A program made the position numbers and the translations under genes. A DNA stretch of 64,000 nt from UBA6163 sp041753075 (GTDB taxonomy: Bacteria > Planctomycetota > Planctomycetia > Pirellulales > Pirellulaceae): positions 1-64,000 of the forward strand of contig JBGSVE010000065.1 in assembly GCA_041753075.1 (NCBI GenBank), read 5' to 3'. Positions 44,108-52,928 of this stretch are shown here, one piece after another (within the stretch, counting starts at the first letter, position 1; every line of letters starts with the position of its first letter). Under the pieces are notes generated by a model. It did not search any database. It worked only from the letters and a program-made list of their open reading frames with translations, and was not told where the DNA came from.

Positions 44108-45934
44108 ATGGCCGATTCTCAATCTTTCAGCGAAGAGCAAAAGCAATACCTATCGGGCTTTGCCATGGGGGCCGATGTCGCTCGGGCGGTTTCAGGATTG
44201 CCGATTCTGAGCCGGACTAGCGGAGCAGCAAACGGTACGTCGATCCAGCTTGGCAGCGGCGCGGCAAAGGTCAACGGCGAAGTGATTCCCGGTGGACCTG
44301 ATCGCTTTGCGTATGAAGCGCAGTCGGCGGTTCTCGCCGCCGGCAAAAAGCTCTCCAAGGAAGAAGAGGCAAAACTCGCCAAGAATGGATTGGAGATGTG
44401 GGATGAGATCGAAAAACGATCTATCGCCAACGAATTCCCCAAAGGAACCGACGTATTCCTAACCAAGTTTTACGGATTGTTCTACGTCACGCCGGCACAA
44501 GATGCGTTTATGTGTCGCATGCGAATTCCCGGTGGCGTGCTTTACGGTTGGCAACTTCGCGGCATGGCCTCGCTTTGCGAATCAGCCGCAGGCGGTTATA
44601 TCGATGTGACCACGCGGGCCAATCTTCAGTTTCGCGAGATTCCTGCCGACAAAGCGATGGATATTCTTTATGGATTGCGTGAACTTGAGATCATCACGCT
44701 GGGCAGCGGCAGCGACAACATACGTAATTGCACCGCCAGTACGCTCAGCGGAATCGATGCGCAGGAATTAATTGAAACCATTCCACTTGCCAAACGGATG
44801 CACCACTCGATTCTAAACCACCGAGAATGTTTTGGGTTACCACGAAAATTCAATATCGCGTTTGACGGTGGCGGCACGATCAGCTCGCTGGATGACACCA
44901 ATGACATTGGCTTTCATGCTGTAATGGTGACCGCCGAACAATCATCGGAAGACCTGCTCAAGGGCGTTTATTTTCAATTGACTCTGGGCGGGATTACGGG
45001 TCACAAAGACTTTGCTCGATATACAGGAGTGCTTCTAAGGCCCGAGGAATGCGTTGCCGTTGCGATCGGAATAGTTCGGGTTTTCATTCGCAGTGGCGAT
45101 CGAAGCGATCGCAAGAAAGCGCGATTGAAATATGTGCTTGACGATTGGGGATTTGACAAGTTCATCGAAGAGCTTGAAAACCAATTGGGCCACACGCTGC
45201 GAAAAATTGAGTCCTCGCGGTTTACATCCGTAGCGCACGAGGATCGATCGGCGCATGTCGGGTTTCACTCGCAGCGCCAACCGGGTCTTTGCTATGTGGG
45301 ATTGGTATTGCCGGTTGGTCGAATCCAGAGCGAACAGGCTAACGCGATTGCTGATATCGCCGATCGATACGGTACGGGTGAGATTCGCTTGACCGTTTGG
45401 CAGAACGTGATCATCCCCCATATTCGCGATCAGGATATTGAAGAGGTGAAGCGCGGGCTGGACGCGATCGGAGTCGGATATGAGGCCAGCTCCTTTCGCG
45501 CTGGCCTGGTTGCTTGCACCGGCAATGCGGGTTGCAAGTTTGCGGCCAGCGATACCAAACGTCACGCGATGCAAATTGCCGAACACTTGGAATCGCGATA
45601 TGTGCTCGACACACCGATCAACATTCACCTGACCGGCTGTCATCACAGTTGTGCCCAGCATTATATCGGTGATATCGGCTTGATCGCATGTAGGGTCGAG
45701 CGTGGCGATGACATGGTCGAGGGTTATCACATTCACGTCGGCGGTGGTTGGGGCGACCGACAAGGGATCGCTCGACCACTGTTTGAATCAATTATGGTCG
45801 ATGATTTGCCGGGCGTTGTCGCGGGGATTGTGGGCGGGTATTTGAAAGAGCGCAGTGACGGTGAAGAGTTTGTCAGTTTTACCAAACGAAAATCCGACGC
45901 TGAGATTAAAGAGCTGGCTCTTGCATGTGTTTGA
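44108..45934 (+). CDS. nirA: Siroheme nitrite reductase (NirA type)
   Basis: A 608-residue nitrite/sulfite reductase that reduces nitrite to ammonium with six electrons. The siroheme-[4Fe-4S] cysteines are 470, 476, 511 and 515 (ACTGNAGCKFA and LTGCHHSCAQHY). Two ferredoxin-like/parachute repeats are visible (FYGLFYVTPAQDAFMCRMRI and LCYVGLVLPVGRIQ, each followed by substrate-site basic residues). About 110 residues precede the catalytic core. They start with FSEEQKQYLSGFAMG, a peptide also found at the start of the next gene product. It sits one base after nasA, and the ATG at 44108 is the only sensible start. Confidence 0.94.
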   Translation: MADSQSFSEEQKQYLSGFAMGADVARAVSGLPILSRTSGAANGTSIQLGSGAAKVNGEVIPGGPDRFAYEAQSAVLAAGKKLSKEEEAKLAKNGLEMWDEIEKRSIANEFPKGTDVFLTKFYGLFYVTPAQDAFMCRMRIPGGVLYGWQLRGMASLCESAAGGYIDVTTRANLQFREIPADKAMDILYGLRELEIITLGSGSDNIRNCTASTLSGIDAQELIETIPLAKRMHHSILNHRECFGLPRKFNIAFDGGGTISSLDDTNDIGFHAVMVTAEQSSEDLLKGVYFQLTLGGITGHKDFARYTGVLLRPEECVAVAIGIVRVFIRSGDRSDRKKARLKYVLDDWGFDKFIEELENQLGHTLRKIESSRFTSVAHEDRSAHVGFHSQRQPGLCYVGLVLPVGRIQSEQANAIADIADRYGTGEIRLTVWQNVIIPHIRDQDIEEVKRGLDAIGVGYEASSFRAGLVACTGNAGCKFAASDTKRHAMQIAEHLESRYVLDTPINIHLTGCHHSCAQHYIGDIGLIACRVERGDDMVEGYHIHVGGGWGDRQGIARPLFESIMVDDLPGVVAGIVGGYLKERSDGEEFVSFTKRKSDAEIKELALACV

Positions 45935-45968
45935 ATTCTGCTTTCGGTCCGTAATATGAGTTTTTATT

Positions 45969-47573
45969 ATGTCCAGTTTCATTCCTGATTCAGCACCTTT
46001 CAATGAGGAACAGCGTGCTTGGCTTAACGGATTTTTCGCCGGCTTGATGGGCATGAAGGATACGGACCAGGGTTCAATGCAAGCCGCGTTTGATTCGGTG
46101 CAATCCGCTGGCTTGATCGGAACTGCGGTCGCGGAGGAAGAAGATTTTCCTTGGCATGACGCGGGGCTGGCGATCAACGACCGGATGGAAATGGCCAAGG
46201 AGAAACCACTCAGCCGCAAATTGATGGCGGCAATGGCGCAGTTGGATTGCGGCTCATGCGGGTATCTTTGTCAAACCTATAGTGAAGCAATCGCTGATGG
46301 TTCCGAAGCTAACCTGACGTTATGTAGCCCCGGCGGCAAAGAAACGAAGCAAATGATTAAGCTGTTGCTAAAAGAGGGCGACGGCAAAACCGGTGAGGGC
46401 AAAGCGGCGGCTAATGGCAGGCCAGCAGCCCAGTCCAACGGTTCGACCTCCTCCGGATTCAGCCGACAAAATCCGTTTGCGGCCAAGTTGATTGAGTCAC
46501 GAACGCTCAACAAAACGGGTTCAGCCAAAGACGTCCGGCATGTCGCGATTGACTTGGCCGGTTCAGGCTTGACGTATCAAGTTGGCGACGCGCTGGGAAT
46601 ATTGCCATCGAATTGTCCCGAATTAGTTGAATCAGTGATCGCGGCGATCGGCGCGAATGCGTCTGAGGCGGTGACGGTTGCCAGCGGCAAATCGATGACT
46701 TTGGCTGAAGCGATTTGTGACCATTATTGTTTGAAGGTTCCGTCAGACGAGTTATTGGAATTGTTGGCCGATCGGGTTGCCGATGATTCGATTGGCGAGT
46801 CGCTCAAGTCGATGTTGGACGACGGTGCTCCGGTGGGAATGGATGTCTTGGACGCCCTGACGTTTGCGGTTGGTTGCGAATTAACAGGCCAAGAGTTGGT
46901 CGCGGCATTGGAACCGCTGAACCCGCGTTTGTATTCAATTGCCAGCAGCATGAGGGCCGTCGGCGACCAAGTCCACTTGACGGTTGGCAAGGTGACTTAC
47001 GAGCACGCCGCGCGGTTGCGAAAGGGCGTGGCCAGCACCCTGCTTTCGGATCGCGTAGCGGCGGGTCAGAGTTTGCGTGTGTTTGTGCATAAGAATCACG
47101 GTGGCTTTACCGTGCCGGCGGATGCAAATGCGCCGATGATCATGGTCGGACCTGGAACGGGGATCGCTCCTTTTGTCGCATTCTTGCAGGAGCGACACGC
47201 AGCCAAGTGCCCTGGACCGAATTGGCTCTTTTTTGGCGACCAAAAACAAGCGTGCGATTTTCTTTACGAAAGTGAACTTAACGAGTACGTAGCCAGCGGA
47301 CTATTGACTCGTTTGGACACTGCGTTCAGTCGCGATGGTGAAAACAAGGTGTACGTCCAGGATCGAATGCGCGAGTCTGGAAAGGAATTGTGGGATTGGC
47401 TGCAGCGTGGTGCGTATTTTTTCGTCTGCGGTGATGCGTCGCGAATGGCAAGCGATGTCGACAAGGCATTGGTTGCGATTGTCGCTGAACATGGAGGCAA
47501 ATCGGCTGACGAGGCTGCCAAGTACGTCAAATCGCTGACCGCATCCAAGCGGTATGTCAGGGATGTTTATTAA
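45969..47573 (+). CDS. Fe-S/FAD/NAD(P)H reductase, likely electron donor to nitrite reductase
   Basis: A 534-residue fusion. Residues 11-25 (FNEEQRAWLNGFFAG) repeat the NirA N-terminal peptide. Residues 90-125 hold a PF04060-type Fe-S motif with Cys94, 97, 101 and 119 (CGSCGYLC, then CSPGG), as in RnfB. From residue 165 onwards is a CysJ/cytochrome-P450-reductase-like FAD and NADPH module: AIDLAGSGLTYQVGDALGIL, the FAD motif RLYSIAS, the nucleotide loop MVGPGTGIAPFVAFLQERHA and a C-terminal KRYVRDVY. The flavodoxin (FMN) domain of CysJ is absent, and the Fe-S domain takes its place. It closes the operon and probably moves electrons from NAD(P)H to NirA. Confidence 0.88.
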   Translation: MSSFIPDSAPFNEEQRAWLNGFFAGLMGMKDTDQGSMQAAFDSVQSAGLIGTAVAEEEDFPWHDAGLAINDRMEMAKEKPLSRKLMAAMAQLDCGSCGYLCQTYSEAIADGSEANLTLCSPGGKETKQMIKLLLKEGDGKTGEGKAAANGRPAAQSNGSTSSGFSRQNPFAAKLIESRTLNKTGSAKDVRHVAIDLAGSGLTYQVGDALGILPSNCPELVESVIAAIGANASEAVTVASGKSMTLAEAICDHYCLKVPSDELLELLADRVADDSIGESLKSMLDDGAPVGMDVLDALTFAVGCELTGQELVAALEPLNPRLYSIASSMRAVGDQVHLTVGKVTYEHAARLRKGVASTLLSDRVAAGQSLRVFVHKNHGGFTVPADANAPMIMVGPGTGIAPFVAFLQERHAAKCPGPNWLFFGDQKQACDFLYESELNEYVASGLLTRLDTAFSRDGENKVYVQDRMRESGKELWDWLQRGAYFFVCGDASRMASDVDKALVAIVAEHGGKSADEAAKYVKSLTASKRYVRDVY

Positions 47574-47696
47574 GAACAGGCGCCATTCGAGGAAACAGTC
47601 GGCGCACCCCTCGAGGATGGGAATTTACTTGACTGCGGCTACAATGAGCAAGTCTTATGATCGATCGCGCCCATTTTCCCTGCTGGAACCGCTGCC

Positions 47697-48395
47697 ATGC
47701 GTCACCTTCTTATCGCTGCGTTTTACTCGTTTGCGTTTTCGCCTGTTTTTGCCGAAGCTCCCCTCGGAGAGCCAGTGACTTTGTTCAACGGCGAGTCGCT
47801 CGAAGGTTGGCAAGGTCGCGGCGATTTATGGTCCGTCGCCGATGGTGCCATCGTCGGAACGACCACTGACACCGATCCCATTCAGGAAAACACCTTCTTG
47901 ATTTACGATGGCGAACTGCCATCGAGCTTTGAGTTAATCGCGAAGTTCATGATCGCGGGGGGCAATTCGGGGATTCAGTATCGCAGCAAGATTGTCGACG
48001 AAAAGAAGTTTGTGTTGGCGGGTTATCAAGCTGATATCGACGACGCCCTGAAGTTTGCCGGTATCAATTACGAAGAAAAAGGTCGCGGAATTTTGGCTCT
48101 TCGTGGCGAGCGTACCACCATCGACGAATCGGGCGAAATGACGAAGGAAGTTTTTGGCAGCGCCGAAGAGTTGGGCAGAGTCATCAAGCCTGGCCAGTGG
48201 AACCAGTACCGAATCGTGGCCAATGGCAATCGGCTGCAGCACTACATCAACGGCACGCTGACCTGTGACGTGGTCGATGGCCAAGAATCCAAAGCCGCGA
48301 CGAGTGGTGTCATCGGGCTTCAATTGCATCGAGGGCCCGCGATGGTTGTTAAATACAAAGATATTGAAATTCGCGCGATCGGCGACGGAGCGTGA
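47697..48395 (+). CDS. Secreted DUF1080 protein, second copy
   Basis: A 232-residue exported protein with a short signal peptide (MRHLLIAAFYSFAFSPVFA). The DUF1080 jelly roll is clear: VTLFNGESLEGWQGRGDLWS, FELIAKFMIAGGNSGIQYRS, WNQYRIVANGNRLQHYINGT and the final VVKYKDIEIRAI. It differs from the 27.3-kb copy and is a separate family member. It begins 123 bp after the nitrate operon and is followed 4 bp later by the sigma factor gene. That places it at the head of a possible three-gene unit with the sigma factor and kinase. Confidence 0.92.
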   Translation: MRHLLIAAFYSFAFSPVFAEAPLGEPVTLFNGESLEGWQGRGDLWSVADGAIVGTTTDTDPIQENTFLIYDGELPSSFELIAKFMIAGGNSGIQYRSKIVDEKKFVLAGYQADIDDALKFAGINYEEKGRGILALRGERTTIDESGEMTKEVFGSAEELGRVIKPGQWNQYRIVANGNRLQHYINGTLTCDVVDGQESKAATSGVIGLQLHRGPAMVVKYKDIEIRAIGDGA

Positions 48396-48399
48396 GGCT

Positions 48400-49056
48400 A
48401 TGCCGATATCTTCCAAATCGCTCTGGCCCGCGTCGGACCAAACTGATGCATTGCTAATCGCCGCTCGCGAAGGCGATCGCCAGGCGGTCAATCGTCTGTT
48501 GGAAAAACATCGTGGCCCGGTGCGGCGACTTGTTCAGATGCGGCTTGACCGCAAGGTCCAGCGCCGCGTTGATGTCAGCGATGTGGTTCAAGAGGTGATG
48601 GTCGAGGCCAGTGGTAGGTTGACGAAATATCTTGACAACCCGGCGATGGCGTTTCATTTGTGGCTGCGGCAAATCGCCTGGGACCACATCATCGACACGT
48701 ATCGCCGTCATCGAGTCAGCGCTAAGCGCAACATGGATCGCGAGCAACCGATGTCGGTGCCCGGTGGTAACGAGCATTCGACGGCGGAGTTGGCGATTCA
48801 CCTGTGCGATCCTGGGATGACGCCCGCGGCGGCGGCGACCCAGCGTGAAATTACCAAGCAAGTCGAGGCGGCAATCGAAAAGCTCAATGATCAAGATCGT
48901 GAGATCGTCATCATGCGGCACTACGAACATTTATCAAACTTAGAAATTGCCGAGGTGCTGCAACTGAACCCACCGGCGGCGAGCATGCGTTACCTGCGTG
49001 CGATTCGGCGACTAAGGCAATTGCTCGACGATGAGGGCAACGGAGACTCCGAGTGA
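48400..49056 (+). CDS. ECF-type sigma factor paired with a Ser/Thr kinase
   Basis: A 218-residue sigma-70 family protein. Region 2 is AAREGDRQAVNRLLEKHRGP with DVSDVVQEVMVEASGRLTKY and FHLWLRQIAWDHIIDTYRRH. Region 4 is LNDQDREIVIMRHYEHLSNL followed by EIAEVLQLNPPAASMRYLRA. The RVDVSDVVQEV signature is typical of planctomycete ECF groups that are encoded next to Ser/Thr kinases and are thought to be controlled by phosphorylation. It overlaps the kinase gene by 4 bp (GTGA). The ATG at 48400 is preferred to an upstream in-frame start inside the DUF1080 gene. Confidence 0.93.
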   Translation: MPISSKSLWPASDQTDALLIAAREGDRQAVNRLLEKHRGPVRRLVQMRLDRKVQRRVDVSDVVQEVMVEASGRLTKYLDNPAMAFHLWLRQIAWDHIIDTYRRHRVSAKRNMDREQPMSVPGGNEHSTAELAIHLCDPGMTPAAAATQREITKQVEAAIEKLNDQDREIVIMRHYEHLSNLEIAEVLQLNPPAASMRYLRAIRRLRQLLDDEGNGDSE

Positions 49057-50747
49057 GTCAATTGAAGCCCGGCGATCGTGGCGTCGTCGCTAAGGATTCG
49101 GACGACAACGAAGAGTCGGCTTTCGATCGCCAATTGGCCGAGGTGTTGTCGCAAATGGCCGATGACGTTTCGGTCGGCAACATCGTTGATTTTGATGCGG
49201 TCTGTAATGCCAATCCCGAACTAGCGCCGGATTTGCGGCGGTTGTGGGGCGCGGTCCTGGTGACCGATGTGGCCGCCGTTTCGGCTGATCAAGTTCCGGC
49301 GCTCAATCAATACGAGTCGGTCTCGCGTCGTTGGCAACGATTGGATTTGCCAGTCACGATTGGCGACTACGAATTGCTTGCCGAAGTCGGTCGTGGCGGT
49401 ATGGGTGTCGTCTTTCGCGGACGCCAAATCAGTCTCGATCGCGAAGTCGCCGTCAAGATGATCTTGCGCGGCCGCTTGGCCAGTGACGTGGACCTCAGTC
49501 GTTTTCTGGCCGAAGCATCGGCAACGGCGCGTTTGCAGCATCCCAATATCGTGCCGGTCTATGAAGTGGGTGACATTGATGGGCGTCCGTTCTTCAGCAT
49601 GAAGTTTATTCGCGGCGATACGTTGAGCGACCGGCTGGTCGACGGGCCAATGCCTGAACGTGAGGCCGCGAGACTGCTTGCTCAGATCAGTCGTGCCGTT
49701 GGGTTCGCGCATCGACAAGGCGTACTGCACCGCGACCTCAAGCCGTCGAACATTTTGATTGACGACAGCGACAATCCGCTGATTACCGACTTCGGACTAG
49801 CGAAGCGATTCGGCGTCGAGAATGACCTGACACGCAGCGGCATTGTTGTCGGAACGCCATCCTACATGTCACCGGAGCAAGCCAGCGGTCGCCGCGACAA
49901 CATCGGCCCGGCAAGCGATATCTACAGCCTGGGCTGTGTTTTGTATCACGCATTGACCGGCCGGCCGCCGCTGGTCGCGGAAAGCGTGATGGAGTTGGTG
50001 ATGTTGGTGTTGGAGCAAGATCCACCGCCGCCACGAGCACTTCGTCCGCGACTGGATCGCGACCTGGAAATGATTGTGATTCGTTGTTTGCAGAAGCCAC
50101 CGGATCTGCGATACGACACGGCGGAGGAATTGGCCGATGATCTCGAAGCGTTCTTGCGAGACGAAAAAGTCTCGGCCAGCAGTGGACGTTTCGGCCAAGT
50201 CGTCGCCAGGTTGTTTCGCGAAACGCACCACGCCGCGATCCTAGAGAACTGGGCGATTCTATGGATGTGGCATGCGATGGTGCTGTTGATCGCATCGCTG
50301 TTGACATGGCAACTAAAAATCAACGAGGTCACCAATCTTGTTGTCTACGCCGGTGTCTGGACGCTTGGACTAGGTGCTTGGGCTTCGGTGTTTTGGAAGC
50401 TGCGACAACGAATTGGTCCAGTCACATTTGTCGAGCGTCAAGTTGCTCACGTCTGGGGCGCGAGCATGATCAGCATCGCGATGTTGTTTCCGCTGGAGTG
50501 GTGGCTGGGGTTGCCGGTGTTGTCATTGTCACCGCTACTGGGCGTCATTAGTGCAAGCGTATTCATCGTCAAGGCAGGCATATTCAGCGGTGCGTTCTAC
50601 GTTCAAGCCACCGCGCTACTAGTCGCGGCGGTAGCGATGGCGATCTTACCTCGACATGGGCACTTAATCTTTGGTGTCGTCGCCGCGCTCTGTTTTTTCG
50701 TCCCCGGCTACCAATACAACCTCCGCCGCCGACCGGATCGTTCATAG
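49053..50747 (+). CDS. Membrane-anchored Ser/Thr protein kinase
   Basis: A 564-residue Hanks-type kinase. An acidic N-terminal domain (about 1-100) precedes the catalytic domain at about 105-370. That domain has the Gly loop GRGGMG, ATP-anchoring Lys135 in VAVKMIL, catalytic Asp228 in HRDLKPSN, Asp246 in DFGLA, and activation-loop GTPSYMSPEQA. The C-terminal third (about 400-560) has about five hydrophobic helices, so the kinase is tethered with its catalytic part in the cytoplasm and has no large outer sensor domain. It probably regulates the overlapping sigma factor. Translation begins with GTG in a GTGA overlap. Confidence 0.93.
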   Translation: MSQLKPGDRGVVAKDSDDNEESAFDRQLAEVLSQMADDVSVGNIVDFDAVCNANPELAPDLRRLWGAVLVTDVAAVSADQVPALNQYESVSRRWQRLDLPVTIGDYELLAEVGRGGMGVVFRGRQISLDREVAVKMILRGRLASDVDLSRFLAEASATARLQHPNIVPVYEVGDIDGRPFFSMKFIRGDTLSDRLVDGPMPEREAARLLAQISRAVGFAHRQGVLHRDLKPSNILIDDSDNPLITDFGLAKRFGVENDLTRSGIVVGTPSYMSPEQASGRRDNIGPASDIYSLGCVLYHALTGRPPLVAESVMELVMLVLEQDPPPPRALRPRLDRDLEMIVIRCLQKPPDLRYDTAEELADDLEAFLRDEKVSASSGRFGQVVARLFRETHHAAILENWAILWMWHAMVLLIASLLTWQLKINEVTNLVVYAGVWTLGLGAWASVFWKLRQRIGPVTFVERQVAHVWGASMISIAMLFPLEWWLGLPVLSLSPLLGVISASVFIVKAGIFSGAFYVQATALLVAAVAMAILPRHGHLIFGVVAALCFFVPGYQYNLRRRPDRS

Positions 50748-50767
50748 CGTCGCACGTTAAGTTACGC

Positions 50768-51817
50768 TCATCCGACGGTTGGTTTTGAAAGCGACCTCAG
50801 TCTTTCGACCATCGCTGTGCTGCGGAGCCGATGAACATACGCCAGCTTATCAATTACTTTCGGCCTCAATCGCTCCGGCAGCAGTGGTAGCAGTCCAAAG
50901 TCGAAATTGAATTCGCTAACCATTGTGGCGATCCGCAAGATTTCCTTCACAATGCTCTGGGCGGTTACTTGCGCAGTCAAGTCAATTCTTGCCAGACCTT
51001 GATCGTTGGCGGTTTCACCAATCGCCATGATGTCGAGATACACATTGACCGTCTCAGCAAAGTCTTCCCATGGGTGCATCGTGGCATACGCACTGACGAA
51101 CGATTCTGCCCAATTCGGTGGCGCCCCGTGCTGGTAGTGGTTCTGCATGGCAAGGTCATAGTTGACGGCACCGGGATCGCCAAACAATTGGTTGTATTCT
51201 TGAGGGGCGACGCGACTGGCGAATGACCAATCAATGTAGTGTCCCGCTTCATGACGCATGTGTCCGATGAGCGTTCGTTGCGGCTCGCCAAGTGAGACAC
51301 GAACGCTTTCGCGGTGGACACTATCAGCCTCCAGGGCATTGACCACGATCACACCGCAATCGTGACCGGTTAGGACTTTTTGAATTGATCCGCCTGGCAA
51401 AGAAACATCTTCCAGAAACTGGAACGAGAGTGGATGAGTTTGCGACAGCTCGCTGAGAAATGGCGGTAAATTTAAAGAATGCAATTCGATCAGCAGCCGA
51501 CGTTTTGCTCGCTCTAACTCGACCCAGCGAGCAACGTTGTTGGATTGCGTAAGGTCTGGAGTGACGGACGTAAACTGACACCAGCGACAACGTGATGATT
51601 TTTGGCCGATCAGTGAATTGCAGGCGAGCTGTTCTCGATTGTCGCACGGATGGCAAGCTCGACGGCAGGCGGCGCAAACGAAACTGCCATCGGATTGTTT
51701 ATCGAAACCGGTCAATGTTTCGCATGGATCGCAACGGCCCACGGTGCGATTGCATTGCAAGCAACTGAAGTTTCCAAAGAACAGGCGGTTGCCACATTGA
51801 CATTGTCCAGTTTTCAT
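50768..51817 (-). CDS. Zinc-binding metallopeptidase with N-terminal zinc ribbons (Peptidase_Mx type)
   Basis: A 349-residue protein. The N-terminal 80 residues carry many CxxC pairs (CQCGN, CLQC, CDPC, CAAC, CHPC, CRWC), forming several zinc ribbons. The C-terminal part has the zincin motif HEAGHY (His189, Glu190, His193) and a later PWEDFAETVNVYLDIM segment likely to give the third ligand. This fits the putative zinc-binding metallopeptidase family PF15887. No signal peptide is present, so it acts in the cytoplasm; its substrate is unknown. It begins 6 bp after the lipid kinase gene and is convergent with the Ser/Thr kinase. Confidence 0.88.
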   Translation of the reverse strand: MKTGQCQCGNRLFFGNFSCLQCNRTVGRCDPCETLTGFDKQSDGSFVCAACRRACHPCDNREQLACNSLIGQKSSRCRWCQFTSVTPDLTQSNNVARWVELERAKRRLLIELHSLNLPPFLSELSQTHPLSFQFLEDVSLPGGSIQKVLTGHDCGVIVVNALEADSVHRESVRVSLGEPQRTLIGHMRHEAGHYIDWSFASRVAPQEYNQLFGDPGAVNYDLAMQNHYQHGAPPNWAESFVSAYATMHPWEDFAETVNVYLDIMAIGETANDQGLARIDLTAQVTAQSIVKEILRIATMVSEFNFDFGLLPLLPERLRPKVIDKLAYVHRLRSTAMVERLRSLSKPTVG

Positions 51818-51823
51818 GAAGCC

Positions 51824-52708
51824 TTACTTTGCTGCGGATATGATTTGAATAGCGTGACGAACCACTTCAAATTCAATAGGTTCTTCGTCAACGACTTCGC
51901 CGTCGATTGTAAACCTCATCCCCGGTGTTGAAACGAGTGTCAGCTTTTTCGCCTGTCGAAAAATCACTTGTTCGCAGTCCAGGAATTTGCCTAACAGCGT
52001 CTTCGATACGATCTCCACCATATCGAACGCATTGCCGTCACGGATGATGACTACATCGATTAAGCCGTCGGTGATCGACGCTTGCGGAGCAACTTCGATC
52101 CGACCTGCGTTGGTCTTGCCATTGGCGACCAGCACAGCCCATGAATCCAGTTCGAATTGCTCGTCGTCGCAGTTGGCCACTATTTTATACTTTGTCATGT
52201 CGGTCAGCACGCCGGCGGCACTGCGCACGTAACAGAATGGCCCCCACGTTTGCTTGATTTCATCCGTCAATTGCTCACTGACGCGAACACAATTACCGCC
52301 TGCGGCCATGTTGGCGTAGAAACGCTCGAATTCATGTGAGCTAATTCGCACCACGTCGCAAGGTTGGACGAATTCGCGGTTGATCAATTCAATCGCTGCG
52401 GAAAGCTCGTCGGGGATCTCGAGCGTACCGGCAAAATCGTTCGCCGTACCCAGAGGAATAATGCCAAGCTTCGGTCGTTGCTCAGCATCGATCTGCATCA
52501 TTGCGTTTACGACCGCGTTGACCGTTCCATCGCCACCGGCCGCAACCACAGTTTTGCAACCCTTGACAACGGCTTCTGTGATTTCATCGCTCAAATTTAC
52601 GCCGCGCGCTAGCTCGATCTCGGAGCCAGCATGTAGAGACTTGCGCAACTCATCGATAGCTTCCGCTTTACCCGATCCGCCATTCCAAATGAGTAATCGA
52701 TTATCCAT
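51824..52708 (-). CDS. Diacylglycerol/lipid kinase (DagK/YegS family)
   Basis: A 294-residue cytoplasmic lipid kinase. The nucleotide-binding motif AAGGDGTVNAVVNAMM (GGDGT at 58-62) and the following LGIIPLGTANDFAGTLEIP are diagnostic. Downstream, ANGKTNAGRIEVAPQASITD and the C-terminal FTIDGEVVDEEPIEFEV complete the family pattern. Such enzymes phosphorylate diacylglycerol or related lipids; the exact lipid is not predictable. It is the first gene of a two-gene minus-strand unit with the metallopeptidase. A palindromic repeat lies upstream, between it and the divergent dehydrogenase. Confidence 0.92.
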   Translation of the reverse strand: MDNRLLIWNGGSGKAEAIDELRKSLHAGSEIELARGVNLSDEITEAVVKGCKTVVAAGGDGTVNAVVNAMMQIDAEQRPKLGIIPLGTANDFAGTLEIPDELSAAIELINREFVQPCDVVRISSHEFERFYANMAAGGNCVRVSEQLTDEIKQTWGPFCYVRSAAGVLTDMTKYKIVANCDDEQFELDSWAVLVANGKTNAGRIEVAPQASITDGLIDVVIIRDGNAFDMVEIVSKTLLGKFLDCEQVIFRQAKKLTLVSTPGMRFTIDGEVVDEEPIEFEVVRHAIQIISAAK

Positions 52709-52740
52709 TCTCTCAACCTAAAGTGTCACATGGCTTTGGC

Positions 52741-52803
52741 GTGGCTGGGGCTTCTAGCGGCAGCGCGAAAGTTTGAAAGACTGCGGCTGGAAGCCCCAGC
52801 CAC
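52741..52803. repeat. Palindromic repeat, copy A
   Basis: Arms 52741-52763 and 52781-52803 are 23 bp long with 21 matches, around a 17-base loop. The right arm carries the family core GAAGCCCCAGCCAC. It lies between divergent genes, so it is not a terminator of either. Confidence 0.85.
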
Positions 52804-52928
52804 GTGAACCTCCTGACGCCATTGATTTGCATTTCCCGTACCGAAGCATCATCCGGCGGCACGTTGATTGCGTACACATGACGTTTGTTGTACGGCGGCT
52901 GAAACTTAGAACCAAATCGAGCTTGAAC

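Noticed and set aside
45035..45763. A 242-codon minus-strand frame inside nirA
   Set aside because: It is antisense to the siroheme-binding region; no family resemblance.
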